Below are positions 1 through 7,484 of a stretch of 10,266 nt of DNA, one piece after another (position 1 is the first letter of the stretch; each line of letters begins with the position of its first letter). The stretch covers positions 1 through 10,266 of the forward strand of contig DOCI01000293.1 of NCBI GenBank assembly GCA_003503535.1, written 5' to 3'. The notes beneath the pieces are model-generated. The model did not search any database, had not been told where the DNA came from, and saw nothing but the letters and a program-made list of their open reading frames with translations. Position numbers and translations under genes: made by a program. Source of the DNA: Planctomycetaceae bacterium. Its GTDB lineage: Bacteria > Planctomycetota > Planctomycetia > Planctomycetales > Planctomycetaceae.

Positions 1-117
1 TCAAAAATCCCCTGAAGCGTTCGGCAGGAGCAAACTCAGTGTTTTACGGTCATTTGGAGTCCAATCGACTGCAGAAACCATTTGAAAATAGTCTAACAGG
101 TTACTTTCAGCTGCGCT

Positions 118-140
118 GCCCCGAATAATTCTTTCGGGGC
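118..140 (+). terminator. Hairpin, possible terminator of an upstream gene
   Basis: A perfect 8-bp stem, gccccgaa (118-125) with ttcggggc (133-140), encloses a 7-nt loop. On the plus strand it is followed by a weakly T-rich stretch (tatcttatta). It could end transcription of a gene lying before the window, or sit in the leader of the secreted protein that starts at 192. The T tract is poor, so factor-independent termination is only plausible. Confidence 0.35.
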
Positions 141-191
141 TATCTTATTAAGAACCACTAAAATTCATGAAGAACCAAAAAGATTGGTGCC

Positions 192-1304
192 ATGGCGCAG
201 AACAATTCTCGACTCCTGCTACCGCTGATCTGGATGAGCATCATCCTGTTGCCTTCAGTGTTATGTGCTCAATCTCCACGCCCTCAAAAACAAGGAGCTG
301 TTGAGAAGAAATTGATTGAATGGTCTGCGGTCGAGCCTGACAGTCGCACAGTACGGAAGTTAGCTGATCAGTTTGAGCGATCACCATTTGATGGATTTGT
401 GTATCGAGCGACCACAAAAACGGGTGAGCAGATGATGTGGCATATCTGGGGAGATCGGAAATACAAAATCGAGGAATTCTCCCACGTAATCGAGGATTTT
501 CAATCCACGAACTTTAGGAAATTAACTGATCGCTTTTTACGGGTGAATGTTACCCCGGGTACAGTGGACTGGTTCGATGATAACGCCTGGAGTGTTGTCC
601 TGTGCAATTTCCAGATCGCTGCTCAGCTCGCCAGAGAGACAGGAAGTATTGGAATTCTATTTGATACCGAGCAATACAATATTCGCCTTTTTGACAGTGA
701 GGAAATGCAAAAAACTTATCCCTACAATCCTCGTGAGTACCGAGCAAAACTCAGGCAGCGTGGACGCGAGTGGATTGAGGCGATTAATTCGGAGTATCCT
801 GATATCACCATCCTGATGACCTTTGGATATCGTGCCGCACAACAATCAGAGATTAAAAATTTCCGCGTCGGTAATTATAAATACCTCGCACCATTCCTTG
901 ATGGAATCCTGTCAGCCTGCGATGAGCGCACGAAAATTATTGATGGCTGGGAATATGCCTACGGCTACCGGCAGGAATGCCAGTTTCGCGATGCACGTCG
1001 GGTCATGAAGCATCAGGCCAAAGACTGGACAGCTAATCGTTGCCGTTATGAAAAGCATGTCCAGGCCTCATTTGGTCTCTGGACCGATTATTCACTTCGA
1101 GATTATGGTTGGGATCTCAACGAGCATTCAAAGAATTATCACACACCATTCGAATTTGAAAATCGAGTTCGAGCTGCTCTCCATCATAGTGATCACTACG
1201 TCTGGATCTATTCAGGAACACCGAACTGGTGGACTGGCGAGCGGTTACCTGATGAATATATCGAAGCCCCTAAAAAAGCAAAAACAGCAGCACAGGTTGA
1301 GTAA
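192..1304 (+). CDS. Secreted protein with a putative TIM-barrel glycoside-hydrolase-like fold
   Basis: 370 residues. An N-terminal signal peptide (hydrophobic core about 8-24, likely cleavage LCA|Q after residue 26) predicts export. C25 does not sit in a good lipobox, so a lipoprotein is less likely. I cannot name the family. The rest alternates short hydrophobic strands with amphipathic helices, as in beta/alpha barrels: FDGFV (66-70), FLRVNV (115-120), GILFDTEQY (154-162), ITILMTFGY (205-213), FLDGIL (235-240), DGWEYAYGY (251-259), FGLWTDY (294-300) and YVWIYSGTPNWW (336-347). Acidic residues at strand ends (D158, E160, D251, E254, D299) would suit a retaining hydrolase; this is inference. 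The start has no clear Shine-Dalgarno, but the signal peptide supports it. The C-terminal tail (KKAKTAAQVE) is encoded over the terminator of the convergent gene, so its composition may reflect that element rather than protein function. A non-catalytic barrel is also possible. Confidence 0.75.
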   Translation: MAQNNSRLLLPLIWMSIILLPSVLCAQSPRPQKQGAVEKKLIEWSAVEPDSRTVRKLADQFERSPFDGFVYRATTKTGEQMMWHIWGDRKYKIEEFSHVIEDFQSTNFRKLTDRFLRVNVTPGTVDWFDDNAWSVVLCNFQIAAQLARETGSIGILFDTEQYNIRLFDSEEMQKTYPYNPREYRAKLRQRGREWIEAINSEYPDITILMTFGYRAAQQSEIKNFRVGNYKYLAPFLDGILSACDERTKIIDGWEYAYGYRQECQFRDARRVMKHQAKDWTANRCRYEKHVQASFGLWTDYSLRDYGWDLNEHSKNYHTPFEFENRVRAALHHSDHYVWIYSGTPNWWTGERLPDEYIEAPKKAKTAAQVE

Positions 1305-1317
1305 CCCATGCTGCTGT
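1271..1317 (-). terminator. Rho-independent terminator of the four-repeat protein gene
   Basis: Read on the minus strand, a 9-bp stem (1309-1317 with 1284-1292), a 2x2 internal mismatch and an inner 4-bp stem (1295-1298 with 1303-1306) with a 4-nt loop are followed by TTTTGCTTTTTT (1283 down to 1272). This is a classic intrinsic terminator placed about 50 nt past the stop codon of the minus-strand gene. It overlaps the last codons and the stop of the plus-strand gene ending at 1304. On the plus strand the hairpin has no T tract. Confidence 0.8.
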
Positions 1318-1365
1318 GTATCACTTATTCGACAAGTCCTCTTCGCGTAAGCCTGAGGCCTGACT

Positions 1366-2973
1366 TTACACCTCAAACATCGTCTGCAACTCCACAATCA
1401 AGGGAGTGATTTGTGAGCTGAGTCGGTTCAGATCATCACGTTCTCTGCCACTAAGTTTGTGGATGTATTCTCCGTTGAGATAATTCCAGCCCCGTACGAG
1501 TGTATCGCAACGTGCTCGAACATCTTCTGGCTTGGAACCTTCTGCCAGATCGTAATGAATATTTCGGGCAAACGCAGTGAATTGCTGGCTCGTGTGCAAT
1601 CCCTGAATAGAGAACTGACGGTTGTACTGCGGATTAGGCAGAACCTTTCTACTGAATTCTTCCTGCAAATGCTCGCCATAGTTTTCGAGCGAAGCCAGGA
1701 GTTGCATAGCCAGGTTTCGATCAAAAACATTCCCGACCTGCAGAGCCTGCTGAATGGAAACCATTGTCTGATCGGTTGTTTTAATCAGTCGCAGAATTTC
1801 CCGTTGATTGCATCCACTGTAAGCGGCTTCCAGTTGACGCCATTTCTGATCGACAATTCGAAAATCAACCTGAAGTTGCTGGAGATTGCGATTCTGCGAG
1901 ATGGATTCTGTCAGATTTTTGTTGGCAGCATGCAGTTCTGTTGCTGACCTTAATAAAGTATCTCGAGACTCCATATCCATCAGTTGACGTAAGGTTGTTG
2001 TCTGAAACAGTGTTTCGACATCAGCAGTCAACACGGTCGTCAGTCGAGTGAGTTGAGTGTTATCGATAGGGACATCAATCCAGAGAACTTCGTGCAATTC
2101 ACGATCGGCTTGTTCGATTCGTTGCAGGCTCCGTTCGAGATAACGGTTATTTAGAGGCCACAACTGAGCCGCAAACGGTCCCCAGAGTTCGTGAAACTTT
2201 TGGAATTCGGCAACGGCAACTTCATGAGATTGCTGATATTCGATTGCATTGGCCATGAACCGGACCTGCTGTTCGATCAACCGTCCCTGCACAAGCAATT
2301 GACGAGCCTGTTGAGATTGGCCCAATTCAATCGCGATGTCATCGAGCAGACTTTGTAAATCTGCTTTGAGTGTATCGGTCAGTCGGAGGAATTCTCGATT
2401 ATCGACTTGAGGCGAGACATCGAAAAGCTTGCTCAACTGACTGTCGATTGAATCCATCGTTTTGACGGAATTGCGAGCAGAAACACTCAATCCAATAGTC
2501 GACTGCAATCGGTGAGACAGCAGACGCCAGTCACGATCCAGATTGGTAAATTCCTGGCGGACAGTGGCCCACTCAGAATTTTGAGCAATCAACTGCTCCA
2601 GAATTGTTGCACTGGCCTGAACCTCGAGGGTTGGATTCAATAGAGATCGCATTGAAGGATTTAGCCGCGAATCGGTACTGATGGCGTCGAAAAGTCGAAT
2701 CGCTTCCTGAGAAAAATTATTCACCAGACGGCGAGTTTCCCGATCCTGTATCGGTGGACGACGATCGATAGGAGGACCATAAAGCTGCTGAGGTTGCTGC
2801 TGTTGCTGAACTCCATCCATCCGGCTGTCGATGAGCGACTGCAGCAGATTTTCGAAAAGTTCGCGACGTTGATTTCCACTCTGCCCCTGAGCGAAAACCG
2901 ACTGCGGAACCAGTCCAGCAATCATAACGGCAATAATAAGACTGGTCCGAGTACAGACCGCACGAATTCGCAT
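1366..2973 (-). CDS. Secreted protein of four divergent helical repeats (unknown function)
   Basis: 535 residues from the ATG at 2973-2971. I chose this start over an upstream one at 3006 because a strong AAGGAGG (2981-2987) lies 7 nt before it and the product then begins directly with a signal peptide (cleavage VFA|Q after 28). After a Q-rich, Pro-containing linker (56-75), residues 80-535 form four all-helical repeats of about 115 residues. Each carries an aligned Trp in a motif like [E/D]F..hD..W..L: W149, W264, W378 and W496, spaced 115, 114 and 118. Each ends in a helix closing with a hydrophobic-x-V pattern (residues 186, 301, 413, 535). No family is recognised and no catalytic motif is visible; a structural or binding role in the periplasm or envelope is inferred. 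The gene is convergent with the secreted protein ending at 1304 and appears monocistronic. Confidence 0.85.
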   Translation of the reverse strand: MRIRAVCTRTSLIIAVMIAGLVPQSVFAQGQSGNQRRELFENLLQSLIDSRMDGVQQQQQPQQLYGPPIDRRPPIQDRETRRLVNNFSQEAIRLFDAISTDSRLNPSMRSLLNPTLEVQASATILEQLIAQNSEWATVRQEFTNLDRDWRLLSHRLQSTIGLSVSARNSVKTMDSIDSQLSKLFDVSPQVDNREFLRLTDTLKADLQSLLDDIAIELGQSQQARQLLVQGRLIEQQVRFMANAIEYQQSHEVAVAEFQKFHELWGPFAAQLWPLNNRYLERSLQRIEQADRELHEVLWIDVPIDNTQLTRLTTVLTADVETLFQTTTLRQLMDMESRDTLLRSATELHAANKNLTESISQNRNLQQLQVDFRIVDQKWRQLEAAYSGCNQREILRLIKTTDQTMVSIQQALQVGNVFDRNLAMQLLASLENYGEHLQEEFSRKVLPNPQYNRQFSIQGLHTSQQFTAFARNIHYDLAEGSKPEDVRARCDTLVRGWNYLNGEYIHKLSGRERDDLNRLSSQITPLIVELQTMFEV

Positions 2974-3365
2974 AGCACATCCTCCTTGGTATTGGAATCT
3001 CTTCAAAAGATTCCCTTGTGTCCATTCCTGTCCGATGTTTTTTTGAACCTGTTTTCGTTGTGATCAGTCATCAATCGAGTGAACAGCTTCGATGCAAGCA
3101 GAGTCGCCTGCCTGAAAGAGACGTGAGAGCCCCGCAGGAAGAGAAACGCAGCCACATTCCTGTCGGAGAATCCGACATTAGGCAGCAAACGACAAAACTC
3201 CCTTTCACGTCGCTGAGCGTATACTAATTGGCAGCCTCAAACAGCACAAACCAAATTTGGACTTCTCTGCAAGAATTTTCACACAGAGCCAGGATCTCGC
3301 AAATCAGTACAAATTGGGTATTATGAAAGAAAATGAATGTTTAATCTCGATAGGAAGCTTAAAAA
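2974..3365. other. Gene-free divergent intergenic region
   Basis: About 390 nt lie between two divergent starts. No tRNA or convincing small gene is visible; short open frames here lack ribosome sites and recognisable products. It holds a 7-bp hairpin with a GAA loop (3161-3167 with 3171-3177), a possible partner pair ctgcct/aggcag flanking it, a weak minus-strand promoter (3221-3249), and the ribosome site AGGAAG (3352-3357) for the membrane-protein gene at 3366. A TATTAT hexamer at 3319-3324 could be a -10 for that gene, but no matching -35 is seen. Confidence 0.6.
3221..3249 (-). promoter_or_regulatory. Weak candidate promoter for the four-repeat protein gene
   Basis: On the minus strand TTGTGC (3249-3244) and TAGTAT (3226-3221) are separated by 17 bp. 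They match the sigma-70 consensus hexamers at 3 and 4 of 6 positions. A transcript from here would carry a leader of roughly 240 nt containing the hairpin at 3161-3177. Planctomycete promoters are poorly described, so this is tentative. Confidence 0.22.
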
Positions 3366-3758
3366 ATGCCACAAATTGCCCTGCTGACAGCCCTGTTACT
3401 CATCCTGGAAGGCCTTTACGGCTACTTTGGAGCAGCAGTTGATGACCGCAGTATGACTGCTCTGATTCCACTGTTTTTTGGCGTCCCTATTGGAATAAGT
3501 GGATTATTTGCCATGAAAGACAGCTATCGCATGCATGCGATGCACGCGGCTGTGAGCTTTGGATTACTGGGCGCGTTCGCCGCGTGGGGGCGAACGGTGA
3601 TGACTGTCGGCAAGATGAGTCAGGGGATGGAGTACAACCAACGAGCCGCGATGATGGTTCTGATTATGGCAATCATTTGCACAGGTTTTGTCATCATGTG
3701 CGTCCGATCCTTCATCGCTGCCCGGAAACGTCAACGGGCAGAGAAGGCTCAAGAGTAG
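3366..3758 (+). CDS. Small four-helix integral membrane protein, unknown function
   Basis: 130 residues with four predicted membrane helices, at about 4-24, 31-50, 59-78 and 93-114, and a basic cytoplasmic tail (RKRQRAEKAQE). AGGAAG ends 8 nt before the ATG and supports the start. Features that look conserved rather than random are EGLYGYFG (15-22), TALIPLFFG (31-39) at the start of helix 2, and RMHAMHAA (55-62) at the start of helix 3. The compact four-helix layout with small residues recalls TMEM14/UPF0136-like proteins, but I cannot claim membership. No transport or redox motif is evident. The gene stands 154 nt before the E1 gene on the same strand; the gap contains inverted repeats, so co-transcription is uncertain. 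Confidence 0.75.
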   Translation: MPQIALLTALLLILEGLYGYFGAAVDDRSMTALIPLFFGVPIGISGLFAMKDSYRMHAMHAAVSFGLLGAFAAWGRTVMTVGKMSQGMEYNQRAAMMVLIMAIICTGFVIMCVRSFIAARKRQRAEKAQE

Positions 3759-3772
3759 TATTCAGTAATTGT

Positions 3773-3876
3773 GTTTCAAATTGCCGCTGTTCGCACTTGT
3801 CGTATTTCGTAAAATTGCGACAATAACCTTCGAACAATAAGAGGTAACATTTCTGTTTGTTATCGTTATTTGAAAC
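3773..3876. repeat. Inverted repeat in the leader of the E1 gene
   Basis: gtttcaaat (3773-3781) and its complement atttgaaac (3868-3876) form a perfect 9-bp inverted repeat about 86 nt apart, upstream of the 2-oxoglutarate dehydrogenase start. Shorter nested pairs, tgtcg/cgaca and aataac/gttatt, lie between them, though the last competes with the outer stem. It might fold the leader RNA or be chance. A possible promoter within it, TTGTTA (3857-3862) and TATTAA (3882-3887), has a long 19-bp spacer. Confidence 0.25.
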
Positions 3877-3912
3877 TCAACTATTAAGCCCAGACAGGGC
3901 ACCAGGCCAAAA

Positions 3913-6789
3913 ATGTCGGCTCACACCGGGGATCAAGCCCCTTCCAACGGCTCTTTGTCTACTTCTAATTTGCAGTTCAGCAACGGCAGTTCCCATGTGG
4001 ACGATAATGCCCAGAGTCTGCTGTATCTCGAAACTCTCTACGAGCAGTATCAGAAATCTCCGGATACACTATCGCCCGAATGGCGTGAGTATTTCGAGAA
4101 ACTCGATGAGGAGAGCAAGCAGGATGCCGGACAGACACTGCGTCCTCAGCGGAAGCCGTTCTCGATCTTCAATCCTCCCTCTATGTCCGAAGGGGGCTTG
4201 CGACGCCCGCAACGCATGGAAGTTGCAGGACGCCAGGAGCGGCTCGATCAGCTGATCCGCAATTATCGAGTGCGAGGACATATTCTTTCTGAAGTCGATC
4301 CGCTCGGCAAAAAACGTGGGAATCCACCAGAACTCAAGCCTGAGTTTTATGGTTTCACCGAAGAAGATATGGACCGTCGCTTTTCCACAAGCTGGATGGG
4401 CGGTCCGGAAGTGCGAACTCTTCGCCAGATTGTCCAGTGGCTCAAAACGACCTACTGCCGTTCCATCGGCGTGCAATTCATGCACATCGACAGTCTGCGC
4501 GTGCGTCAATGGCTGCAGACTCGCATGGAAACGACTGGCAACCGTATCAAACTGACTCGCGACGAGCAGGTCCGCATCCTCAAACGACTCAGCAATGCCG
4601 TGCTGTTTGAACAATTTGTGCAGAAGAAGTTCATCGGCGAAAAGAGCTTCTCGCTCGAAGGAGCAGAGACTTTGATTCCGCTGCTCGATATGGCCATCGA
4701 AAAAGCGGGCAATGAAGGAACCAAAGAAATCGTCATCGGAATGGCCCATCGTGGTCGCCTGAACGTGCTCGCCAATATACTGCACAAAAGCTACCGGCAA
4801 ATTTTTCGCGAATTCGTCGATGCCGACCCCGAATTGCATATCGGACGAGGCGATGTGAAATATCATCTTGGCTATTCCAGCGACTGGCTGACCTCGAAAG
4901 GGAATAGCGTCCACTTGTCGCTCTGCTTCAACCCGAGTCACCTCGAGTTCATCAACCCTGTGGCACAGGGGCGAATGCGTGCCAAAATGGATCGCTTCCG
5001 AGACGTCAAACACCAGGAGGGCCTCGTTGTTCTGATTCATGGCGATGCCGCATTCATTGGAGAAGGCGTGACTCAGGAAACGCTCAACATGAGTGAACTG
5101 AATGGCTATTCCGTTGGCGGAACATTGCATGTTGTGGTCAATAATCAAATTGGCTTTACAACGACTCAGGAGCAGGCTCGCTCCAGTACCTACGCGACCG
5201 ATATCGCCAAAATGCTGCAGATTCCAATTTTCCACGTCAATGGGGAAGACCCCGAAGCGGTCGCACAGGCGGTCAATCTGGCACTCGAATTCCGCAAGAC
5301 GTACCACCGCGATGTCGTCATCGATATGTACTGCCTCCGCAGACATGGCCACAATGAAAGCGATGAACCAGAATTCACTCAGCCATTGATGTACCACGAT
5401 ATTAAGAAGCATCCGACTGTGTTTGAAAGCTATTTCGAACAGTTGATTCGTATGCGTGGAATTACTCGTGAGGAAGGCGAGGAAATCGTCGAACAGCGAC
5501 GCCTTGTGCTTGAAGATGAGCTCAAAGCCGCAAAGCAGGACTCCTACATTCGCTGCCTAGAATATTATGGAGGTTACTGGTACGGCTACCGTGGTGGTTC
5601 GGTCTCAGAAGCGGACACCATCCAGACTAATGTTCACATGGATGAACTCAGTCGGGTGATGAATGTGCTCACCGACTACCCGGAAGGGTTTCATCCGCAC
5701 CGAAAGCTGGTTCGTCTCCTCGAACAGCGTCGGGAAATGGGCCGAGGCGAAAAACAACTCGACTGGGCCGCTGCCGAACTGCTTGCCTTTGGAACCTCCA
5801 TCTCTGAAGGTCGGCCATTCCGTATGACCGGACAGGATGTTGAACGCGGAACGTTCAGTCAGCGTCATGCCGTGCTGCACGATGTGCAGGATGGTTCGAT
5901 CTACTCACCTCTTAAGCAACTTGCTGCAGTGGATGGACTGGTCGAATTGCACAACAGTCCGCTTTCGGAAATCGGTGTCCTCGGATTTGAATACGGTTAC
6001 AGGCTGGATTGCCCCGAAGGGTTGATCATCTGGGAAGCTCAGTTTGGTGACTTCTGTAATGCCGCCCAGGTTATTATCGATCAGTTTATTGCCAGCACCG
6101 AAGACAAATGGGAGCGTCTCAGTGGACTGATTATGATGCTGCCACACGGCTTCGAAGGTCAGGGACCGGAGCATTCCAGCGGACGACTCGAACGTTTCCT
6201 CATGCTGGCAGCCGAAGACAACATTCAGATCGTTAATCTCACGACACCAGCCCAGCACTTCCATTGCCTCCGCAGACAAGCGTTACGCAAATGGAAAAAG
6301 CCCCTGATCATGATGACTCCCAAGAGTCTCCTGCGGCATCCCAAATGTACTTCCGATATCGGCGAACTCGTTCAGGGCGAGTTTCATCCGGTTCTAGATG
6401 ACACCACGATTACCGATCCTCAAACAGTCACTCGCATTCTGCTCTGTTCCGGCAAGATCTACTACGATCTGCTCAACGCCCGCGAAGAGCAGGAACGGCC
6501 CGATGTCGCAATCGTTCGCCTCGAAGAACTTTATCCTTTGCCGTACGTGAAGCTGCAGGAAGTCTTCGCTCGTTATCCGGCGGGAACAGAAGTTCGCTGG
6601 GTGCAGGAAGAGCCGGAAAACATGGGAGCGAGTCGCTTCCTGAAAGCGCACTTCGGACAATCGTTCTTTGACGAATACCCGTTCCGATCCATCGAACGCC
6701 ACGCCTCCGCCAGCCCGGCCACCGGCAGCAAGAAAAGCCATCAGGTCGAGCAACACTCACTCATGGAAGCGGCGTTCGCGAAGTATTAG
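3913..6789 (+). CDS. sucA: 2-oxoglutarate dehydrogenase E1 component
   Basis: 958 residues, close to the usual length for E1o (about 930). It decarboxylates 2-oxoglutarate with thiamine diphosphate and transfers the succinyl group to the lipoyl arm of E2 in the TCA cycle; cytoplasmic. In order: an N-terminal helix typical of E1o ([15 protein letters not shown], about 36-50), DPLG (129-132), the active-site segment GMAHRGRL with H279, the thiamine/Mg site GDAAFIGEG (377-385) through NNQIGFTT (410-417), [14 protein letters not shown] (from 478), and the transketolase-like central motif [12 protein letters not shown] (745-756). The C-terminal segment [12 protein letters not shown] is also typical. 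All expected motifs are present, so it should be active. There is no clear Shine-Dalgarno at the ATG, but no other in-frame start is available and the N-terminus fits the family. Neither sucB (E2) nor lpd (E3) is adjacent. Confidence 0.97.
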   Translation: MSAHTGDQAPSNGSLSTSNLQFSNGSSHVDDNAQSLLYLETLYEQYQKSPDTLSPEWREYFEKLDEESKQDAGQTLRPQRKPFSIFNPPSMSEGGLRRPQRMEVAGRQERLDQLIRNYRVRGHILSEVDPLGKKRGNPPELKPEFYGFTEEDMDRRFSTSWMGGPEVRTLRQIVQWLKTTYCRSIGVQFMHIDSLRVRQWLQTRMETTGNRIKLTRDEQVRILKRLSNAVLFEQFVQKKFIGEKSFSLEGAETLIPLLDMAIEKAGNEGTKEIVIGMAHRGRLNVLANILHKSYRQIFREFVDADPELHIGRGDVKYHLGYSSDWLTSKGNSVHLSLCFNPSHLEFINPVAQGRMRAKMDRFRDVKHQEGLVVLIHGDAAFIGEGVTQETLNMSELNGYSVGGTLHVVVNNQIGFTTTQEQARSSTYATDIAKMLQIPIFHVNGEDPEAVAQAVNLALEFRKTYHRDVVIDMYCLRRHGHNESDEPEFTQPLMYHDIKKHPTVFESYFEQLIRMRGITREEGEEIVEQRRLVLEDELKAAKQDSYIRCLEYYGGYWYGYRGGSVSEADTIQTNVHMDELSRVMNVLTDYPEGFHPHRKLVRLLEQRREMGRGEKQLDWAAAELLAFGTSISEGRPFRMTGQDVERGTFSQRHAVLHDVQDGSIYSPLKQLAAVDGLVELHNSPLSEIGVLGFEYGYRLDCPEGLIIWEAQFGDFCNAAQVIIDQFIASTEDKWERLSGLIMMLPHGFEGQGPEHSSGRLERFLMLAAEDNIQIVNLTTPAQHFHCLRRQALRKWKKPLIMMTPKSLLRHPKCTSDIGELVQGEFHPVLDDTTITDPQTVTRILLCSGKIYYDLLNAREEQERPDVAIVRLEELYPLPYVKLQEVFARYPAGTEVRWVQEEPENMGASRFLKAHFGQSFFDEYPFRSIERHASASPATGSKKSHQVEQHSLMEAAFAKY

Positions 6790-6830
6790 AACTGCGTAGG
6801 CGAGACGCGCCAGTCATGGTACGGGTGGGT

Positions 6831-6904
6831 CCGAGTCAGTAGCGACAGGTTCTTACAAACAACCCACAATGATCATGATAAAACCCGAGTCATGACTGAC
6901 TCGG
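6831..6904. repeat. Competing inverted repeats after the E1 gene
   Basis: actgactcgg (6895-6904) is complementary to two upstream arms: ccgagtcagt (6831-6840, 10 bp) and ccgagtca (6885-6892, 8 bp with a 4-nt tgac loop). Only one pairing can form at a time. The tight hairpin 6885-6904 is the first strong structure after the stop of the E1 gene and may act as a 3' end or terminator, but no T tract follows it. Confidence 0.5.
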
Positions 6905-6994
6905 CTGGCCTGAAAAACTGTTTTGCAGGTCAGGCACTGCCTGACGATCTCGACATCCAAAACAGTTTGGGTTACGCTTCGCTAATCCAAACTG
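6885..6994. repeat. Cluster of palindromes, REP/MITE-like intergenic element
   Basis: Within 110 nt there are four perfect or near-perfect inverted repeats: 6885-6892/6897-6904; gtcaggc/gcctgac (6929-6935/6939-6945, 3-nt loop); aaactgttttg/caaaacagttt (6915-6925/6958-6968, enclosing the previous hairpin); and a 12-bp stem with one G-T pair (6963-6974/6983-6994) around the loop cgcttcgc. The last resembles the 'gggttacgcttcgctaa' palindromes that I recall as dispersed intergenic repeats in many environmental bacteria. That resemblance is from memory; copy number cannot be judged from one window. Confidence 0.6.
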
Positions 6995-7006
6995 CGATAT
7001 CGAACA

Positions 7007-7012
7007 TATAAC
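7007..7012 (+). promoter_or_regulatory. Possible -10 hexamer for the Pro-rich membrane protein gene
   Basis: TATAAC (5 of 6 to TATAAT) lies 27 nt before the start at 7034, just after the palindrome cluster, and would give a leader of about 15 nt holding AAGGAG. No good -35 is present, since that position falls inside the palindrome at 6983-6994. Tentative. Confidence 0.25.
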
Positions 7013-7033
7013 AACTTCAAGGAGTGAAGTGAC

Positions 7034-7468
7034 ATGGCGAATGGAGATACCCTCACCCTCTGGGTCGGCGGCACCCTGTTCGGACTCGGCTGCGGACTGA
7101 TGATCGCCCGTTCGATTCCAGCGACAGATCAACCGACTCAGTCTCAAGCCGTTATTAGCAAAGCGGCCAGCATCGAACCAACGGGCCATTTATCGAATCC
7201 AGCTGAAGTCCCCAGTCCGCGATCATTGGAACGATCTGGTTTTCAGACTCAAAACCTCGGCCAAAAAATCGAACCACCCCGACTCCTCCCACCCGGCAAC
7301 GCCCTGCCCGTCCCCGCAGCCCAGCCTTTACCGACTCAACCAGAATACAGCAGCACCAGCACCCCCGACTTCCGCAAAGAACTCGAAGCAACCTCCCAGG
7401 ATTTACCGGAGGAAGCGTTGGACGAACTGACGAAGATTCGAGATTTGATAGAGGGTGGGGAAGAATAA
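7034..7468 (+). CDS. Small membrane-anchored Pro-rich protein, unknown function
   Basis: 144 residues. AAGGAG (7019-7024) lies 9 nt before the ATG. One Gly-rich membrane segment (about 8-27, LWVGGTLFGLGCGLMIA) is followed by a low-complexity region rich in Pro, Ser, Thr and Gln (about 28-108). The C-terminus is an acidic amphipathic helix (about 110-144, containing DFRKELEATSQDLPEEALDELTKIRDLIEGGEE). The layout of anchor, disordered linker and terminal helix suggests a tether or interaction partner, but nothing identifies a partner. No family is recognised. It follows the palindrome cluster and is convergent with fdxA, with 9 nt between the stop codons. The use of preferred GC-rich codons and a good ribosome site argue that it is a real gene. 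Confidence 0.7.
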   Translation: MANGDTLTLWVGGTLFGLGCGLMIARSIPATDQPTQSQAVISKAASIEPTGHLSNPAEVPSPRSLERSGFQTQNLGQKIEPPRLLPPGNALPVPAAQPLPTQPEYSSTSTPDFRKELEATSQDLPEEALDELTKIRDLIEGGEE

Positions 7469-7484
7469 TCTGCCGATTTATTCT
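7462..7484. terminator. Hairpin between convergent stop codons
   Basis: agaataa (7462-7468) and ttattct (7478-7484) form a 7-bp AT-rich stem with a 9-nt loop. The two arms contain the stop codons of the flanking convergent genes. An outer 8-bp pair, agattcga (7435-7442) with tcgaatct (7490-7497), could extend it. Neither strand has a T tract, so a bidirectional terminator is possible but weak. Confidence 0.3.

Noticed and set aside
192..275. Lipoprotein signal for the secreted barrel protein (Cys25)
   Set aside because: The residues before Cys (S-V-L) are a poor lipobox, while LCA|Q is an acceptable ordinary signal-peptidase site.
1459..1947. 162-codon plus-strand frame inside the four-repeat protein gene
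   Set aside because: Antisense to a gene with a strong ribosome site, signal peptide and internal repeats; no own ribosome site or recognisable product.
2974..3006. Upstream ATG at 3006 for the four-repeat protein
   Set aside because: It would add 11 residues ahead of the signal peptide and bury the strong AAGGAGG inside the coding region.
3257..3442. 61-codon frame overlapping the start of the membrane-protein gene
   Set aside because: No ribosome site, no hydrophobic or domain pattern, and it overlaps a better supported gene in another frame.
4069..5412. 447-codon open frame on the minus strand inside sucA
   Set aside because: It lies wholly antisense to a well-conserved enzyme gene, has no recognisable domain, and is best explained by codon bias of sucA leaving the opposite frame open.
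6394..6756. Minus-strand frames of 95-120 codons at the end of sucA
   Set aside because: Shadows of the conserved E1 C-terminus; no start signals or protein-like motifs.
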